64,000 bases of DNA from Pseudoramibacter faecis (GTDB lineage: Bacteria > Bacillota > Clostridia > Eubacteriales > Eubacteriaceae): positions 19,044 to 83,043 of the forward strand of contig NZ_JAYFFI010000008.1 of NCBI RefSeq assembly GCF_036289405.1. Direction: 5' to 3'. The first letter of the stretch is position 1. Each line of letters starts with the position of its first letter. The notes under the pieces were generated by a model, which searched no databases, had not been told where the DNA came from, and saw nothing but the letters and a program-made list of their open reading frames with translations. The position numbers and the translations under genes were made by a program. This document shows positions 18,409-27,101 of this stretch, in pieces.

Positions 18409-18460
18409 GTGATGATAAAATAATAAGCGATAAAATGAGAGAAAATGCAGGGAGGGTGCT

Positions 18461-19255
18461 GTGGTTAATAAAAGCCTGACAAAAAAAAGACGACGAGAAA
18501 TATTGTTGATTGTGCTTTTATTATTGGTTATCTTTTTGGTGGTGACAAGCGTGCGTACCTGCACGCGTCGAAAGCGTCACACGGTACAAAAGCAACAGAC
18601 AAAAGCCGATACTCAAAGCCAAAAGCAGCCGGCCCTGTCGCCGCAGACAAGGCTTAAAAACGCTGCATCGCAGACCGGTAATACCGCCCAGCTCATTAAT
18701 AAAACGCATATGCTGTCGCCTTCTTATGTGCCGAAAGATCTGGTGAAGGTAAACGCGGCGAGTTATCGCACGGTGTATCTGCGCAAAGAAGCAGCTCAGG
18801 CTTTGGCGACCATGTTTAATGCCGGGAAAAAGGCCGGCGTGAATCTGTATTGCTCTTCCGGGTACCGTTCGTATGCCGATCAGCAGAAAATTTTTAACAA
18901 TCACGCGGCCTCGATGGGTGGAGCCAAAGCCAATGCCATTAGCTCTAAGGCGGGACAAAGCGAACATCAAAGTGGGTTCGCCATGGATGTGACCTGTCGG
19001 TCGATGAGCGGTGATTTGCAGGAGCGCTTTATCCAAACCAACGAAGGAAAATGGCTCGCGGCCCATGCCCACGAATACGGCTTTATCGTTCGCTTTCCTA
19101 AAGGGAAGGAGGCGAGCACCGGCTACAGCTATGAGCCCTGGCACATTCGTTATCTGGGGAAGGATCTGGCGACAAAGGTGAACACCAGCGGCCTTTCCTA
19201 TGAAGAATATCTCGCGAAGAATGCGAAATTTGCCACGGTTATTGATGGGCAGTAA
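18461..19255 (+). CDS. Membrane-anchored D-alanyl-D-alanine carboxypeptidase (VanY/M15B family)
   Basis: A zinc peptidase that trims the terminal D-Ala from peptidoglycan stem peptides on the outer face of the membrane. The 264 residues begin with a basic stretch and one hydrophobic segment (about 14-31), which acts as a signal anchor. A Gln/Lys-rich linker follows, then the M15B domain. The first zinc site is in SEHQSGFAMDV (around residues 166-176) and the second in EPWHIRYLG (around 225). The GYRSYADQQ motif is also typical. It starts at GTG (18461) behind GGGAGG. It lies 52 bases after polC and ends at a strong terminator. Confidence 0.9.
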   Translation: MVNKSLTKKRRREILLIVLLLLVIFLVVTSVRTCTRRKRHTVQKQQTKADTQSQKQPALSPQTRLKNAASQTGNTAQLINKTHMLSPSYVPKDLVKVNAASYRTVYLRKEAAQALATMFNAGKKAGVNLYCSSGYRSYADQQKIFNNHAASMGGAKANAISSKAGQSEHQSGFAMDVTCRSMSGDLQERFIQTNEGKWLAAHAHEYGFIVRFPKGKEASTGYSYEPWHIRYLGKDLATKVNTSGLSYEEYLAKNAKFATVIDGQ

Positions 19256-19268
19256 TTGAAAAAAACAG

Positions 19269-19297
19269 GACCTGAAGGGAGACCTTCGGGTCTTTTT
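19269..19297 (+). terminator. Intrinsic terminator after the carboxypeptidase gene
   Basis: The stem GACCTGAAGG/CCTTCGGGTC with a four-base loop is followed by TTTTTT. It ends the uppS-to-carboxypeptidase transcription unit. Confidence 0.88.
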
Positions 19298-19342
19298 TGC
19301 AAGGAAGGCGCTCCAGTGTCATGAAGAACTTTTTGTCGGTGA

Positions 19343-19371
19343 TTGAAAAAAGAAAATACTTGCGATAGAAT
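19343..19371 (+). promoter_or_regulatory. Sigma-A promoter for valS
   Basis: TTGAAA at 19343-19348 and TAGAAT at 19366-19371 with a 17-base spacer. The leader to valS is only about 70 bases and holds no T-box specifier or antiterminator, which is unusual for a Firmicute valS. Confidence 0.7.
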
Positions 19372-19446
19372 ATTAAGGCTATTAAAAATCAAGGGAATCC
19401 CCATTCAATACAAGCGTTTGTTCGCTGCGCAGGAAAGGATCAATGC

Positions 19447-22089
19447 ATGAAAAAGGAAATGTCGAAAGTTTACGAACCCCACGAGGTTGAAAATAGAATT
19501 TATGATTGGTGGCGGGATGCCGGTTATTTCAAGCCGGAGGTTCATCCGGACGGCGAGGCCTACACTATCATTATGCCGCCTCCGAATATTACGGGGCAGT
19601 TGCATATGGGGCATGCTTTTGACGACACCCTGCAGGATGCGTTGATTCGCTTCAAACGGATGCAAGGCTATGCGGCGCTTTGGGTGCCGGGAATGGACCA
19701 TGCGTCCATTGCAACGGAAGTCAAGGTGCTCAATCAAATCAAAGAAGAAGAAAACCGATCCAAAAGTGATTTAACCCGGGAGGAATTTCTGGAATATGCC
19801 TGGGATTGGGCAAAGTTTTATCGCAAACGCATCCGTCGGCAAATCACCAAACTCGGGGCATCCTGCGATTGGGACCGGGAACGCTTTACGATGGATGAAG
19901 GCTGTTCCAAAGCGGTAAAATCCACCTTTGTGCGCCTTTACGAAGCCGGTTTGATTTACAAAGGCAACCGCATCATCAATTGGTGCCCGGATTGCCAAAC
20001 GGCCCTTTCCGATGCCGAAGTGGAATACGAAGAAAAAAACGGCAATCTTTGGCATCTGCGTTATCCCTTTGCCGACGGAACCGGTGAAGTGGTGGTGGCG
20101 ACCACCCGGCCGGAGACCATGCTCGGGGATACCGGAGTGGCGGTGAATCCCGCTGACGAGCGCTACACGGTTCTGGTGGGCAAGGAAGTGATTTTGCCGC
20201 TGGTGAACAAGCGCATCCCTGTGGTGGCCGACGATTATGTGGATATGGCCTTCGGGACGGGGGTAGTGAAGATGACCCCGGCCCACGACCCCAATGACTA
20301 CGCCGTCGGGAAACGCCACAACCTCGAAGAGATCAACATCATGAACGAAGACGGCACGATGAACGACAAATGCGGGAAATACGCCGGCATGGATCGCTAT
20401 GACTGCCGCGAGGCCATCTTGACGGACCTGGACGCCGAGGGCTATTTGGTCAAAACCGAAGACCATGTGCACAATGTGGGGCATTGCTACCGCTGCCACA
20501 CCGCGGTGGAGACCATGACCTCCGAGCAGTGGTTTGTGGACATGAAGCCCTTAGCGGCGCCGGCCATTGTGGCGGTGCGGGAGGGCAAGACGAAGTTTAT
20601 CCCCGAACGGTTCAAGAAGATTTATTTCAACTGGATGGAAAATGTGCGAGACTGGTGCGTTTCCCGCCAGCTTTGGTGGGGGCACCGTATCCCGGCATGG
20701 ACCTGCGACGATTGCGGCGGGCTGATCGTGGCGGAAGAAACGCCGACGGGTTGCCCCAAATGCGGCTACACCCATCTGACGCAGGATCCGGATGTGCTCG
20801 ACACTTGGTTCTCTTCGGCTCTTTGGCCGTTCTCGACCATTGGCTGGCCGGAGGATACAGAGGATCTCAAAAAATTCTATCCCAATAATGTGCTGGTCAC
20901 GGGTTACGATATTATTTTCTTCTGGGTGGCTCGGATGATCTTTATGGGGCTGGATGCCATGGGCGAAGTGCCTTTCTCGGATGTGTATATCCATGGGCTC
21001 ATCCGCGACGCTCAGGGCCGAAAAATGAGCAAATCACTGGGCAACGGCATCGATCCGCTCGAAGTGATTGAGGACTATTCGGCGGATGCGCTGCGCTTTG
21101 CCATCATTACCGGGAACTCAGCGGGCAATGACATCCGCTGGACTCAGGATAAAATTGAATCCAGCCGCAATTTTCTGAATAAAATCTGGAACGCGTCTCG
21201 CTTTGTGCTGATGAATATGACAGAAGACACGGATCTCGACGTCAAAAATGTGCGGCTGGAGCCTACCGACAAATGGATTTTGAGCCGGCTCAATCAGACC
21301 ATCGCCGAAGCCACGGCCAATATGGAAAAGTACGAGCTGGGGATCGCCGCTTCTAAGATCTATGATTTTACCTGGAATGAATTTTGTGACTGGTACATCG
21401 AAATGGTCAAGCCGCGCTTTAATTCGGATGATGCCGTCGGCAAAAAGGCCGCATTGACCACGCTGAATTATGTGTTGCAGAATATTTTAAAGCTTTTGCA
21501 TCCGGTGACACCCTTCATCACCGAAGAAATTTATCATTATTTGCCGGCGTCGGATGAGGCCATCATTGTAGCGCCTTGGCCGAAGGCCGACGATGCGCTG
21601 ATTTTTGAGGTCGAAGAAAAACAGGTGACTTATTTGATGGACGCGATCCGTGCGATCCGGAAGATTCGTAAGGAAACGGGCGTACTGTCCAAAAAGCGGG
21701 CCGATGTTTTTGTGACGACCGATAATGCAGAGGATATTGCGGTTTTGACAGCCGCTTTGGATATGCTGGGCAAGATGGCCGGCGTGTCTGCGGTGCACGC
21801 CATTGACTTGGATGAAGTCAAGGCGGATTATGTCGCGGCGGTGGTGGAAGATTCCACCCTTTATTTGGCACCTAACGATTTGGTAGACAAAGAAAAGGAA
21901 CTGGCCCGGCTAAACAAAGAAAGGGCCAAGATCGAAAAAGATCTGAAGCAGACCAGCGGGAAACTCAAAAACAAAAAATTCTTGGCCAATGCGCCGGATG
22001 CCGTGATCGAAAAGGAAAAAGGCAAGGATCGGGAAAACCGGGAAAAGCTGACTCTGGTGTGCGACCGCATCCGGGCACTGGAAGCTTAA
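19447..22089 (+). CDS. valS: Valyl-tRNA synthetase
   Basis: A class I aminoacyl-tRNA synthetase charging tRNA-Val, 880 residues. The HIGH motif is HMGH at 53-56 within PPPNITGQLHMGH. The editing CP1 domain spans about 180-340 (TTRPETMLGDTGVAV). A zinc-like element, CDDCGG with CPKCGY, precedes KMSKS at 526-530. The anticodon-binding domain follows, then a C-terminal coiled coil of about 65 residues rich in Lys and Glu that is diagnostic for ValRS. An AAAGGA site lies 7 bases before the ATG. No folC follows it as in Bacillus; a riboswitch-controlled transporter is next. Confidence 0.97.
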   Translation: MKKEMSKVYEPHEVENRIYDWWRDAGYFKPEVHPDGEAYTIIMPPPNITGQLHMGHAFDDTLQDALIRFKRMQGYAALWVPGMDHASIATEVKVLNQIKEEENRSKSDLTREEFLEYAWDWAKFYRKRIRRQITKLGASCDWDRERFTMDEGCSKAVKSTFVRLYEAGLIYKGNRIINWCPDCQTALSDAEVEYEEKNGNLWHLRYPFADGTGEVVVATTRPETMLGDTGVAVNPADERYTVLVGKEVILPLVNKRIPVVADDYVDMAFGTGVVKMTPAHDPNDYAVGKRHNLEEINIMNEDGTMNDKCGKYAGMDRYDCREAILTDLDAEGYLVKTEDHVHNVGHCYRCHTAVETMTSEQWFVDMKPLAAPAIVAVREGKTKFIPERFKKIYFNWMENVRDWCVSRQLWWGHRIPAWTCDDCGGLIVAEETPTGCPKCGYTHLTQDPDVLDTWFSSALWPFSTIGWPEDTEDLKKFYPNNVLVTGYDIIFFWVARMIFMGLDAMGEVPFSDVYIHGLIRDAQGRKMSKSLGNGIDPLEVIEDYSADALRFAIITGNSAGNDIRWTQDKIESSRNFLNKIWNASRFVLMNMTEDTDLDVKNVRLEPTDKWILSRLNQTIAEATANMEKYELGIAASKIYDFTWNEFCDWYIEMVKPRFNSDDAVGKKAALTTLNYVLQNILKLLHPVTPFITEEIYHYLPASDEAIIVAPWPKADDALIFEVEEKQVTYLMDAIRAIRKIRKETGVLSKKRADVFVTTDNAEDIAVLTAALDMLGKMAGVSAVHAIDLDEVKADYVAAVVEDSTLYLAPNDLVDKEKELARLNKERAKIEKDLKQTSGKLKNKKFLANAPDAVIEKEKGKDRENREKLTLVCDRIRALEA

Positions 22090-22120
22090 TTAAGAATCCG
22101 GCACGCTGAATTTTTTAAAC

Positions 22121-22149
22121 TTTACATTCGTCAAAAGCTTTGCTATACT
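22121..22149 (+). promoter_or_regulatory. Sigma-A promoter of the riboswitch unit
   Basis: TTTACA at 22121-22126 and TATACT at 22144-22149 are 17 bases apart. Transcription would begin about 5-8 bases later, right at the 5' side of the aptamer. Confidence 0.8.
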
Positions 22150-22159
22150 ACGGTACATT

Positions 22160-22254
22160 CAAAGGGGAGTAACTCACCTATGGGTTTATCTGATCGTCAT
22201 TTCGGGCATGGCCCCGGTCAGATATCAAATGATTATTTGCGAGTAAGACCTTTG
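22160..22254 (+). promoter_or_regulatory. yybP-ykoY-type manganese riboswitch aptamer
   Basis: The 5' block CAAAGGGGAGTA and the 3' block AAGACCTTTG are the conserved arms of the yybP-ykoY family, closing as CAAAGG/CCTTTG. The inner hairpins form around GCATGGCCCC. Members of the family sense Mn2+ and commonly sit upstream of P-type ATPases and exporters. The 3' arm is shared with the terminator that follows, so metal binding to the aptamer should block the terminator and turn the transporter gene on. Confidence 0.85.
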
Positions 22255-22292
22255 TTTCAATGCAATACTGTGTTGAAACAAAGGTCTTTTTT
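22245..22292 (+). terminator. Riboswitch-controlled terminator
   Basis: A 16-base-pair perfect stem, AAGACCTTTGTTTCAA with its complement at 22273-22288, has a 12-base loop and a T run. Its left arm includes the 3' half of the aptamer P1 helix, so the two structures exclude each other. This is the expression platform. Confidence 0.9.
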
Positions 22293-22334
22293 AACGAAGG
22301 GACATCGGAATATCTGCCGTTTGAGGAGGGAAAA

Positions 22335-24983
22335 TTGAACGAAACAGAAAAATCAGCTTATTTGTTATCGGTTGAAGAGACGGAGCAAATTTATAAGACA
22401 GATCACCTTTGCGGGTTAACCGCCGAAGAAGCGACGCGCCGCCTCGCCGCCTATGGCAAAAATAAATTGGCCGAGAGAAAAAAGAAATCTCTGATTGTGC
22501 GCTTTGCGGGACAATTTAAGGATTTTTTGATCGTGGTGCTTATTGCCGCGGCGATCATTTCTGGGTTTTTGGGCGAAGTGTCCGACGCGGTTCTGATTTT
22601 AATGATCGTGGTGCTCAACGCGGTGATCGGTGTGGTGCAGGAGAGCAAAGCTGAATCGGCTATGGAAAGTTTGAAGCAATTGACCATCCCGGAAGCCAAG
22701 GTGATTCGGGACGGCGCGCAGACGGTGGTGCGTTCGGAAGATTTGGTGCCGGGGGATCTTGTGGTGCTGGATGCCGGGGATGCCGTTCCGGCTGACGGGC
22801 GCATTGTGGCCGAGGCCGGTCTGCAGGTGCAGGAATCAGCATTGACGGGCGAATCGATGCCCGTCGAGAAGGCGGTTACCGGCGATTTTGATGACAAAAC
22901 ACCGCTGGGCGACCGGGTCGACATGGTTTATATGAGTTCGGCCGTGACCTATGGCCGAGGCCGGTTTGTGGTAACCGGCACCGGAATGGATACCGAAATT
23001 GGCAAAATTGCCGGGATGCTGCAAAATTCTGAAAAATCGGCAACCCCGCTGACCCGCAGCATCAACCAGCTGGGGAAAACCCTGGCAATCGCCGCCTTGG
23101 CAGCCTGTATTGTGATTTTTGCTGTCGGGTGGCTCCGCGGGGGTAATCTCATCGAAATGTTCTTGACAGCCGTTTCACTTGCGGTGGCGGCGATTCCGGA
23201 AGGGCTTCCGGCAGTGGTAACGGTGGTGCTTGCCATGGGCACAACGCGACTGGCTGCCAAACATGCCATTATCCGCAAATTGCCTGCCGTGGAAACGTTG
23301 GGCTGCGCCTCGGTGATCTGCACCGATAAAACCGGCACCCTGACCCAAAACCGCATGACCATTAAGAAGGTTTATGCCAATGAAGGCATCATCGATGCGG
23401 AAAAGATCAAAGAAGATGGTTTTATACCGTCAGAAAAATTTGTGGTGCGTATCGGTGAGCTTTGCAATGATGCATCCATTATCGAAGAAAACGAAAAGGT
23501 TTTGGAAATTGGGGATCCGACAGAAGTCGCCATGGTGGCATATGCCGATAATTTGGGGTTTGACAAGGCGCTAAACATGCATGAAATTCCGCGTATCGGG
23601 GAGATCCCCTTTGATTCAGATCGAAAACTTATGACGACCATCCACGCATACGACGATACGTTTATGAGCTTTACCAAAGGCGCACCGGATGTGCTTTTGG
23701 CGCGCTGCACCCAGTATCTTAAAGGCTATGACGTACTGCCGTTAGACGATGGGGCACGCAGAGAAATTATGGTTGCCAACACCGAGATGGCTGACAACGC
23801 CTATCGGGTTTTGGGCTATGCATTCCGGCAATATCCGGAGCGACCTGCGGCGGAAGTTGGCACAGTGGAAGCAGATTTAATTTTTGCCGGGCTTACCGGG
23901 ATGATCGACCCACCGCGCGAAGAGGTGAAGCTTTCTATTGATGAGTGCCACCATGCGGGGATTCAAACCGTAATGATCACCGGCGATCACAAGAATACGG
24001 CGGTGGCCATTGCCAAAGATCTCGATATTTACGACGAAAATTCGCAGGCGCTTTCCGGCGTGGAGTTGGATGCTTTGTCAGATGCAGAATTGGACGAGGC
24101 TATTGAAAAGACCAGCGTTTACGCGCGGGTCTCACCGGAGCACAAGGTGCGGATTGTTAATGCCTGGCAGCGGCGGGGAGACGTGGTGGCCATGACCGGC
24201 GACGGCGTGAACGATGCGCCGGCGCTAAAAAAAGCAGATATCGGTTGTGCGATGGGCATCACTGGGACCGACGTCTCCAAAGAAGCGGCCGATATGATTT
24301 TAACGGACGATAACTTCGCGACGATTGTTTCGGCGGTGCGGGAAGGCCGCGGGATTTACAACAATATTAAAAAAGCGGTGCATTTCCTGCTCAGCTGCAA
24401 TATCGCCGAAATTTTGATTCTCTTTGTCGCGACGATCATCGGCTGGGCGCAGCCCCTTTTGCCGGTGCACATTCTTTGGATCAATTTGGTGACGGATTCG
24501 CTGCCGGCATTGGCGCTTGGCGTCGAAAAAAACGACGACGATATTATGGATTATGAACCGCGCAGCCGCAATGAAAGCATTTTCGCCGGTGGTCTTGGCG
24601 GGCGCATCGTCTTTCAGGGAATTGTGCTGTCGCTGATTTCTCTGGCGGTTTTCTGGTATGGCACCCATCGTTATAATTTGCTGGCCGGCCGGACGATGGT
24701 TTTTGCCGTGCTCGGGCTTTCCCAGCTGACGCATGTGCTTAACGTGCGCAGTGAAAGTAAAACGGCATTCCACAATTTGTTCACGAATCGTTATCTGTGG
24801 GGAGCTTTATGCATTTCGGCGTTTGTCCAGCTGATTGTGATTTTGGTACCGGGACTGCACGTGTTCTTTAAAGTGCAGATGCTTGCGCCGATGCAGTGGC
24901 TGATTGTGGCACTGGCAGCGCTGTCTCCCTTGGTTGTGGTGGAGGCGACCAAGTGGCTTGGCCGCCATTTTAAACATGACTGA
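22335..24983 (+). CDS. P-type cation-transporting ATPase (Ca2+/Mn2+ type), TTG start
   Basis: An 882-residue P2A-like ATPase that moves divalent cations across the membrane. A cation-ATPase N-terminal domain leads. M1-M2 follow near residues 60-110 and the actuator TGES motif near 170. The M4 element IPEGLP is near 285-290 and the phosphorylated Asp331 sits in DKTGTLT. Then come the hinge GDGVND near 620, M6 NLVTDSLPALALG and four C-terminal helices. The M4 and M6 residues match SERCA/PMR1-like calcium and manganese pumps. An open frame runs back to 22260, but that part lies inside the terminator hairpin. GAGGAGGG at 22323-22330 selects TTG at 22335. Riboswitch control by Mn2+ suggests export of excess manganese, though Ca2+ transport is not excluded. 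Confidence 0.9.
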   Translation: MNETEKSAYLLSVEETEQIYKTDHLCGLTAEEATRRLAAYGKNKLAERKKKSLIVRFAGQFKDFLIVVLIAAAIISGFLGEVSDAVLILMIVVLNAVIGVVQESKAESAMESLKQLTIPEAKVIRDGAQTVVRSEDLVPGDLVVLDAGDAVPADGRIVAEAGLQVQESALTGESMPVEKAVTGDFDDKTPLGDRVDMVYMSSAVTYGRGRFVVTGTGMDTEIGKIAGMLQNSEKSATPLTRSINQLGKTLAIAALAACIVIFAVGWLRGGNLIEMFLTAVSLAVAAIPEGLPAVVTVVLAMGTTRLAAKHAIIRKLPAVETLGCASVICTDKTGTLTQNRMTIKKVYANEGIIDAEKIKEDGFIPSEKFVVRIGELCNDASIIEENEKVLEIGDPTEVAMVAYADNLGFDKALNMHEIPRIGEIPFDSDRKLMTTIHAYDDTFMSFTKGAPDVLLARCTQYLKGYDVLPLDDGARREIMVANTEMADNAYRVLGYAFRQYPERPAAEVGTVEADLIFAGLTGMIDPPREEVKLSIDECHHAGIQTVMITGDHKNTAVAIAKDLDIYDENSQALSGVELDALSDAELDEAIEKTSVYARVSPEHKVRIVNAWQRRGDVVAMTGDGVNDAPALKKADIGCAMGITGTDVSKEAADMILTDDNFATIVSAVREGRGIYNNIKKAVHFLLSCNIAEILILFVATIIGWAQPLLPVHILWINLVTDSLPALALGVEKNDDDIMDYEPRSRNESIFAGGLGGRIVFQGIVLSLISLAVFWYGTHRYNLLAGRTMVFAVLGLSQLTHVLNVRSESKTAFHNLFTNRYLWGALCISAFVQLIVILVPGLHVFFKVQMLAPMQWLIVALAALSPLVVVEATKWLGRHFKHD

Positions 24984-25009
24984 TACCAGTGCCCGGAATA
25001 AAAACAAAA

Positions 25010-25050
25010 GGCTCCGGCCGCCTCCTAATTGAAGCGGCCGGAGCCTTTTT
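25010..25050. terminator. Bidirectional intrinsic terminator between converging genes
   Basis: A perfect 12-base-pair GC-rich stem, GGCTCCGGCCGC and its complement, has a 12-base loop and is flanked by T5 on the right and AAAACAAAA on the left. It serves the ATPase gene on the plus strand and the DUF4364 gene on the minus strand. Confidence 0.92.
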
Positions 25051-25064
25051 ATGTGCGGTTTAAT

Positions 25065-25577
25065 TTATCCGTCGATTAAAACATTCATGATTTGTGCGTA
25101 GATTTTCTGGGTATTGTTTTTCCACGCATCGCAGAGAGCGCGCGCTTCCTCTTTGTTGGGGCAGCTTACAGAGATCTGCATCAAATCGAGATTGTTCTCG
25201 CTGAGCCCCAGATGCACCTGAAAATCGCCCGGGCCGGCCTCATCGTAGGAGGCATCGGTTCGCGTTTCTTTAAAGATAGCCTGCTTGTTGCCGGCAATAA
25301 AAGCCGAGAGCATCTCTCGGGTAAAGGCGGGAATTTTATTAACCAACTGGGCAATCATTGCTGACCCTTCGGAGGAGATGATGAGTTTGCCGGAATGATC
25401 CCAGATCATCTTTTCGGCAATCAGGGCATCGATATACATTTGGATATCCAGATAAGCCGTTTGAAGATTTTGGAGAATGATAAAAGCGAGCTGCTCTCGG
25501 GTCAGTCCCGTTTTGATTTTATCCAGAACATGTAATATAATGAGTTTGTCTTCGGTTTTGTGCTGAAAATTTTCCAT
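25065..25577 (-). CDS. DUF4364 family protein
   Basis: A 170-residue soluble protein of a family found almost only in Firmicutes. The N-terminal about 75 residues look like a winged helix (KLIILHVLDKIKTGLTREQLAFIIL, here in parts), including the DYLDIQ-like AYLDIQMYIDALIAE segment. The C-terminal half is a mixed fold with the MQISVSCPNKEEA region. Members have been described as putative transcriptional regulators. The molecular role is not established, and I infer DNA binding only from the fold. It stands alone, read from its own extended -10 promoter, and ends at the shared terminator. Confidence 0.85.
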   Translation of the reverse strand: MENFQHKTEDKLIILHVLDKIKTGLTREQLAFIILQNLQTAYLDIQMYIDALIAEKMIWDHSGKLIISSEGSAMIAQLVNKIPAFTREMLSAFIAGNKQAIFKETRTDASYDEAGPGDFQVHLGLSENNLDLMQISVSCPNKEEARALCDAWKNNTQKIYAQIMNVLIDG

Positions 25578-25602
25578 TGGGAATTAACCTCTTGTGTGTT
25601 AT

Positions 25603-25611
25603 TATAGCATA
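25603..25611 (-). promoter_or_regulatory. Extended -10 promoter for the DUF4364 gene
   Basis: Minus strand TGC-TATAAT (25611 to 25603), with no clear -35. The core TATGCTATAATAA is the same as upstream of the XRE/S24 gene. GAGG lies in front of the ATG at 25577. Confidence 0.5.
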
Positions 25612-25692
25612 GCTTTTTAATGAAAGCACCAAGATCAAAATAGTTTTAATAAGATGATGGCGGCCGCCGTTATCTCGATGAAAGGGGTCCCA

Positions 25693-27051
25693 ATGAAATA
25701 CAGAATTGAAGCTGTAAGGGACAATTCCATATTAGAAGAAATGGGCGTGGAAGCCGGGGATTTTTTGCTTGCGATTAACGGCAACCCCGTGCTTGACGAG
25801 CTCGATATCGAATTTTTTGTCGCAGACGAAAATTTACTTGTCGAAATTGAAAAGCCGGACGGCGAACGATGGGAGCTTGAAATCGAAAAAGACCCGGGGG
25901 AAGACCTGGGCTTGATCGAAAAGCCTGCTCATCAGATCCGACGCTGCAGCAACGACTGTATTTTCTGCTTTATCGACCAGATGCCGCCGGGAATGCGCGA
26001 CACCCTTTATATCAAAGATGACGACGAACGCATGTCATTTTTATACGGCAATTACATCACGCTGACTAATTTATCCGAGGCAGAGAAAGAGCGCATCGTT
26101 CGCTATCATATTATGCCGATCAATATCTCAGTGCACACAACCAACCCGAAACTTCGCCGGCAGATGCTTCATAATCGCTTTGCCGGATCGGTGATGGACG
26201 ATCTTCAATTCTTTCAAAAACATGAGATTGCAATGAATTCACAGATTGTGCTGTGCCCGGAAGTCAATGACGGAGAAGAGCTCACGCGCACGCTGAGGGA
26301 TCTGGCTGGGCTTTACCCGCAGATGCGCTCGGTATCCGTGGTGCCGCTGGGGATGACCAAATTCCGAAAGGGACTGACACCGCTAAAATCGGTTGACCGG
26401 GAAAAAGCGCAGGAAACCATTGCCATTATTGAAGCCTGCCAGCGTGAAATGATGGCAGCCCACGGTGTCCATTTTGCTTATCCGGCGGATGAATTTTTTC
26501 TGTTGGCCGAAATGCCAATTCCTGAGGCCAAATACTACGAAGATTTTACCCAACTGGAAAACGGAGTCGGGATGCTTGCCGCCTTCGAGCAGGAAGTGCG
26601 AAGCGGTTTGACAGCGTCGGCCCAGTCAGTGCAGAATGCAACGGCGAAAAAGATCGGCATCATCACCGGCGTATTGGCGAAACCCATGCTGCAAAAAGCG
26701 TGTGAAGCCATTCATGTGGCGTTTCCCAATATTACATTTGAAGTGACGGCCATTCAAAATCGTTTTTTTGGCAAAGCCATCACGGTGGCTGGACTGGTTA
26801 CCGGCCGAGATATTCTATCTCAAATTGACGGAAATACCTGCGATCAGTATTTTTTGCCGGAAAATATGGTCAAATTCGGCACCCATTTATTTTTGGACGA
26901 GGTCACCACAGAGAGTCTGAGCGCCAAGTGGGGAAAACCGGTGACAATTGTACCGGTGGACGGACGGGCTTTTGTGAACCGGGTTCTCGGCGTGTCGGAT
27001 CCGACGGACGAAGCTTTTGGAGCGGCTTCCGGTTATGAACCGGAAGCCTGA
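25693..27051 (+). CDS. DUF512 radical-SAM-like iron-sulfur protein with N-terminal PDZ
   Basis: A 452-residue protein. The N-terminus (about 1-60) is PDZ-like (EEMGVEAGDFLLAINGNPV). A cysteine triad C85-SND-C89-IF-C92 matches the CxxxCxxC of radical SAM enzymes in a divergent barrel. The DUF512 domain occupies roughly residues 240-440. The reaction is not known for this family. In Clostridia it is almost always next to der, as here with 50 bases between, which hints at a link to ribosome assembly. I start at the ATG at 25693, 7 bases behind AAAGGGG; the frame extends to 25654 without a site. Confidence 0.85.
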   Translation: MKYRIEAVRDNSILEEMGVEAGDFLLAINGNPVLDELDIEFFVADENLLVEIEKPDGERWELEIEKDPGEDLGLIEKPAHQIRRCSNDCIFCFIDQMPPGMRDTLYIKDDDERMSFLYGNYITLTNLSEAEKERIVRYHIMPINISVHTTNPKLRRQMLHNRFAGSVMDDLQFFQKHEIAMNSQIVLCPEVNDGEELTRTLRDLAGLYPQMRSVSVVPLGMTKFRKGLTPLKSVDREKAQETIAIIEACQREMMAAHGVHFAYPADEFFLLAEMPIPEAKYYEDFTQLENGVGMLAAFEQEVRSGLTASAQSVQNATAKKIGIITGVLAKPMLQKACEAIHVAFPNITFEVTAIQNRFFGKAITVAGLVTGRDILSQIDGNTCDQYFLPENMVKFGTHLFLDEVTTESLSAKWGKPVTIVPVDGRAFVNRVLGVSDPTDEAFGAASGYEPEA

Positions 27052-27101
27052 TGTCAGATCAGGTGTTAAAGCGATTGTGATGATAGAAAAGGGAGAAGCA
27101 A

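Noticed and set aside
19300..19446. Possible T-box leader before valS
   Set aside because: Only about 70 bases between promoter and start, without the T-box sequence, specifier loop or terminator/antiterminator pair.
22260..22334. N-terminal extension of the P-type ATPase
   Set aside because: The extra codons lie within the riboswitch terminator hairpin. A strong GAGGAGGG directs the start to TTG at 22335.
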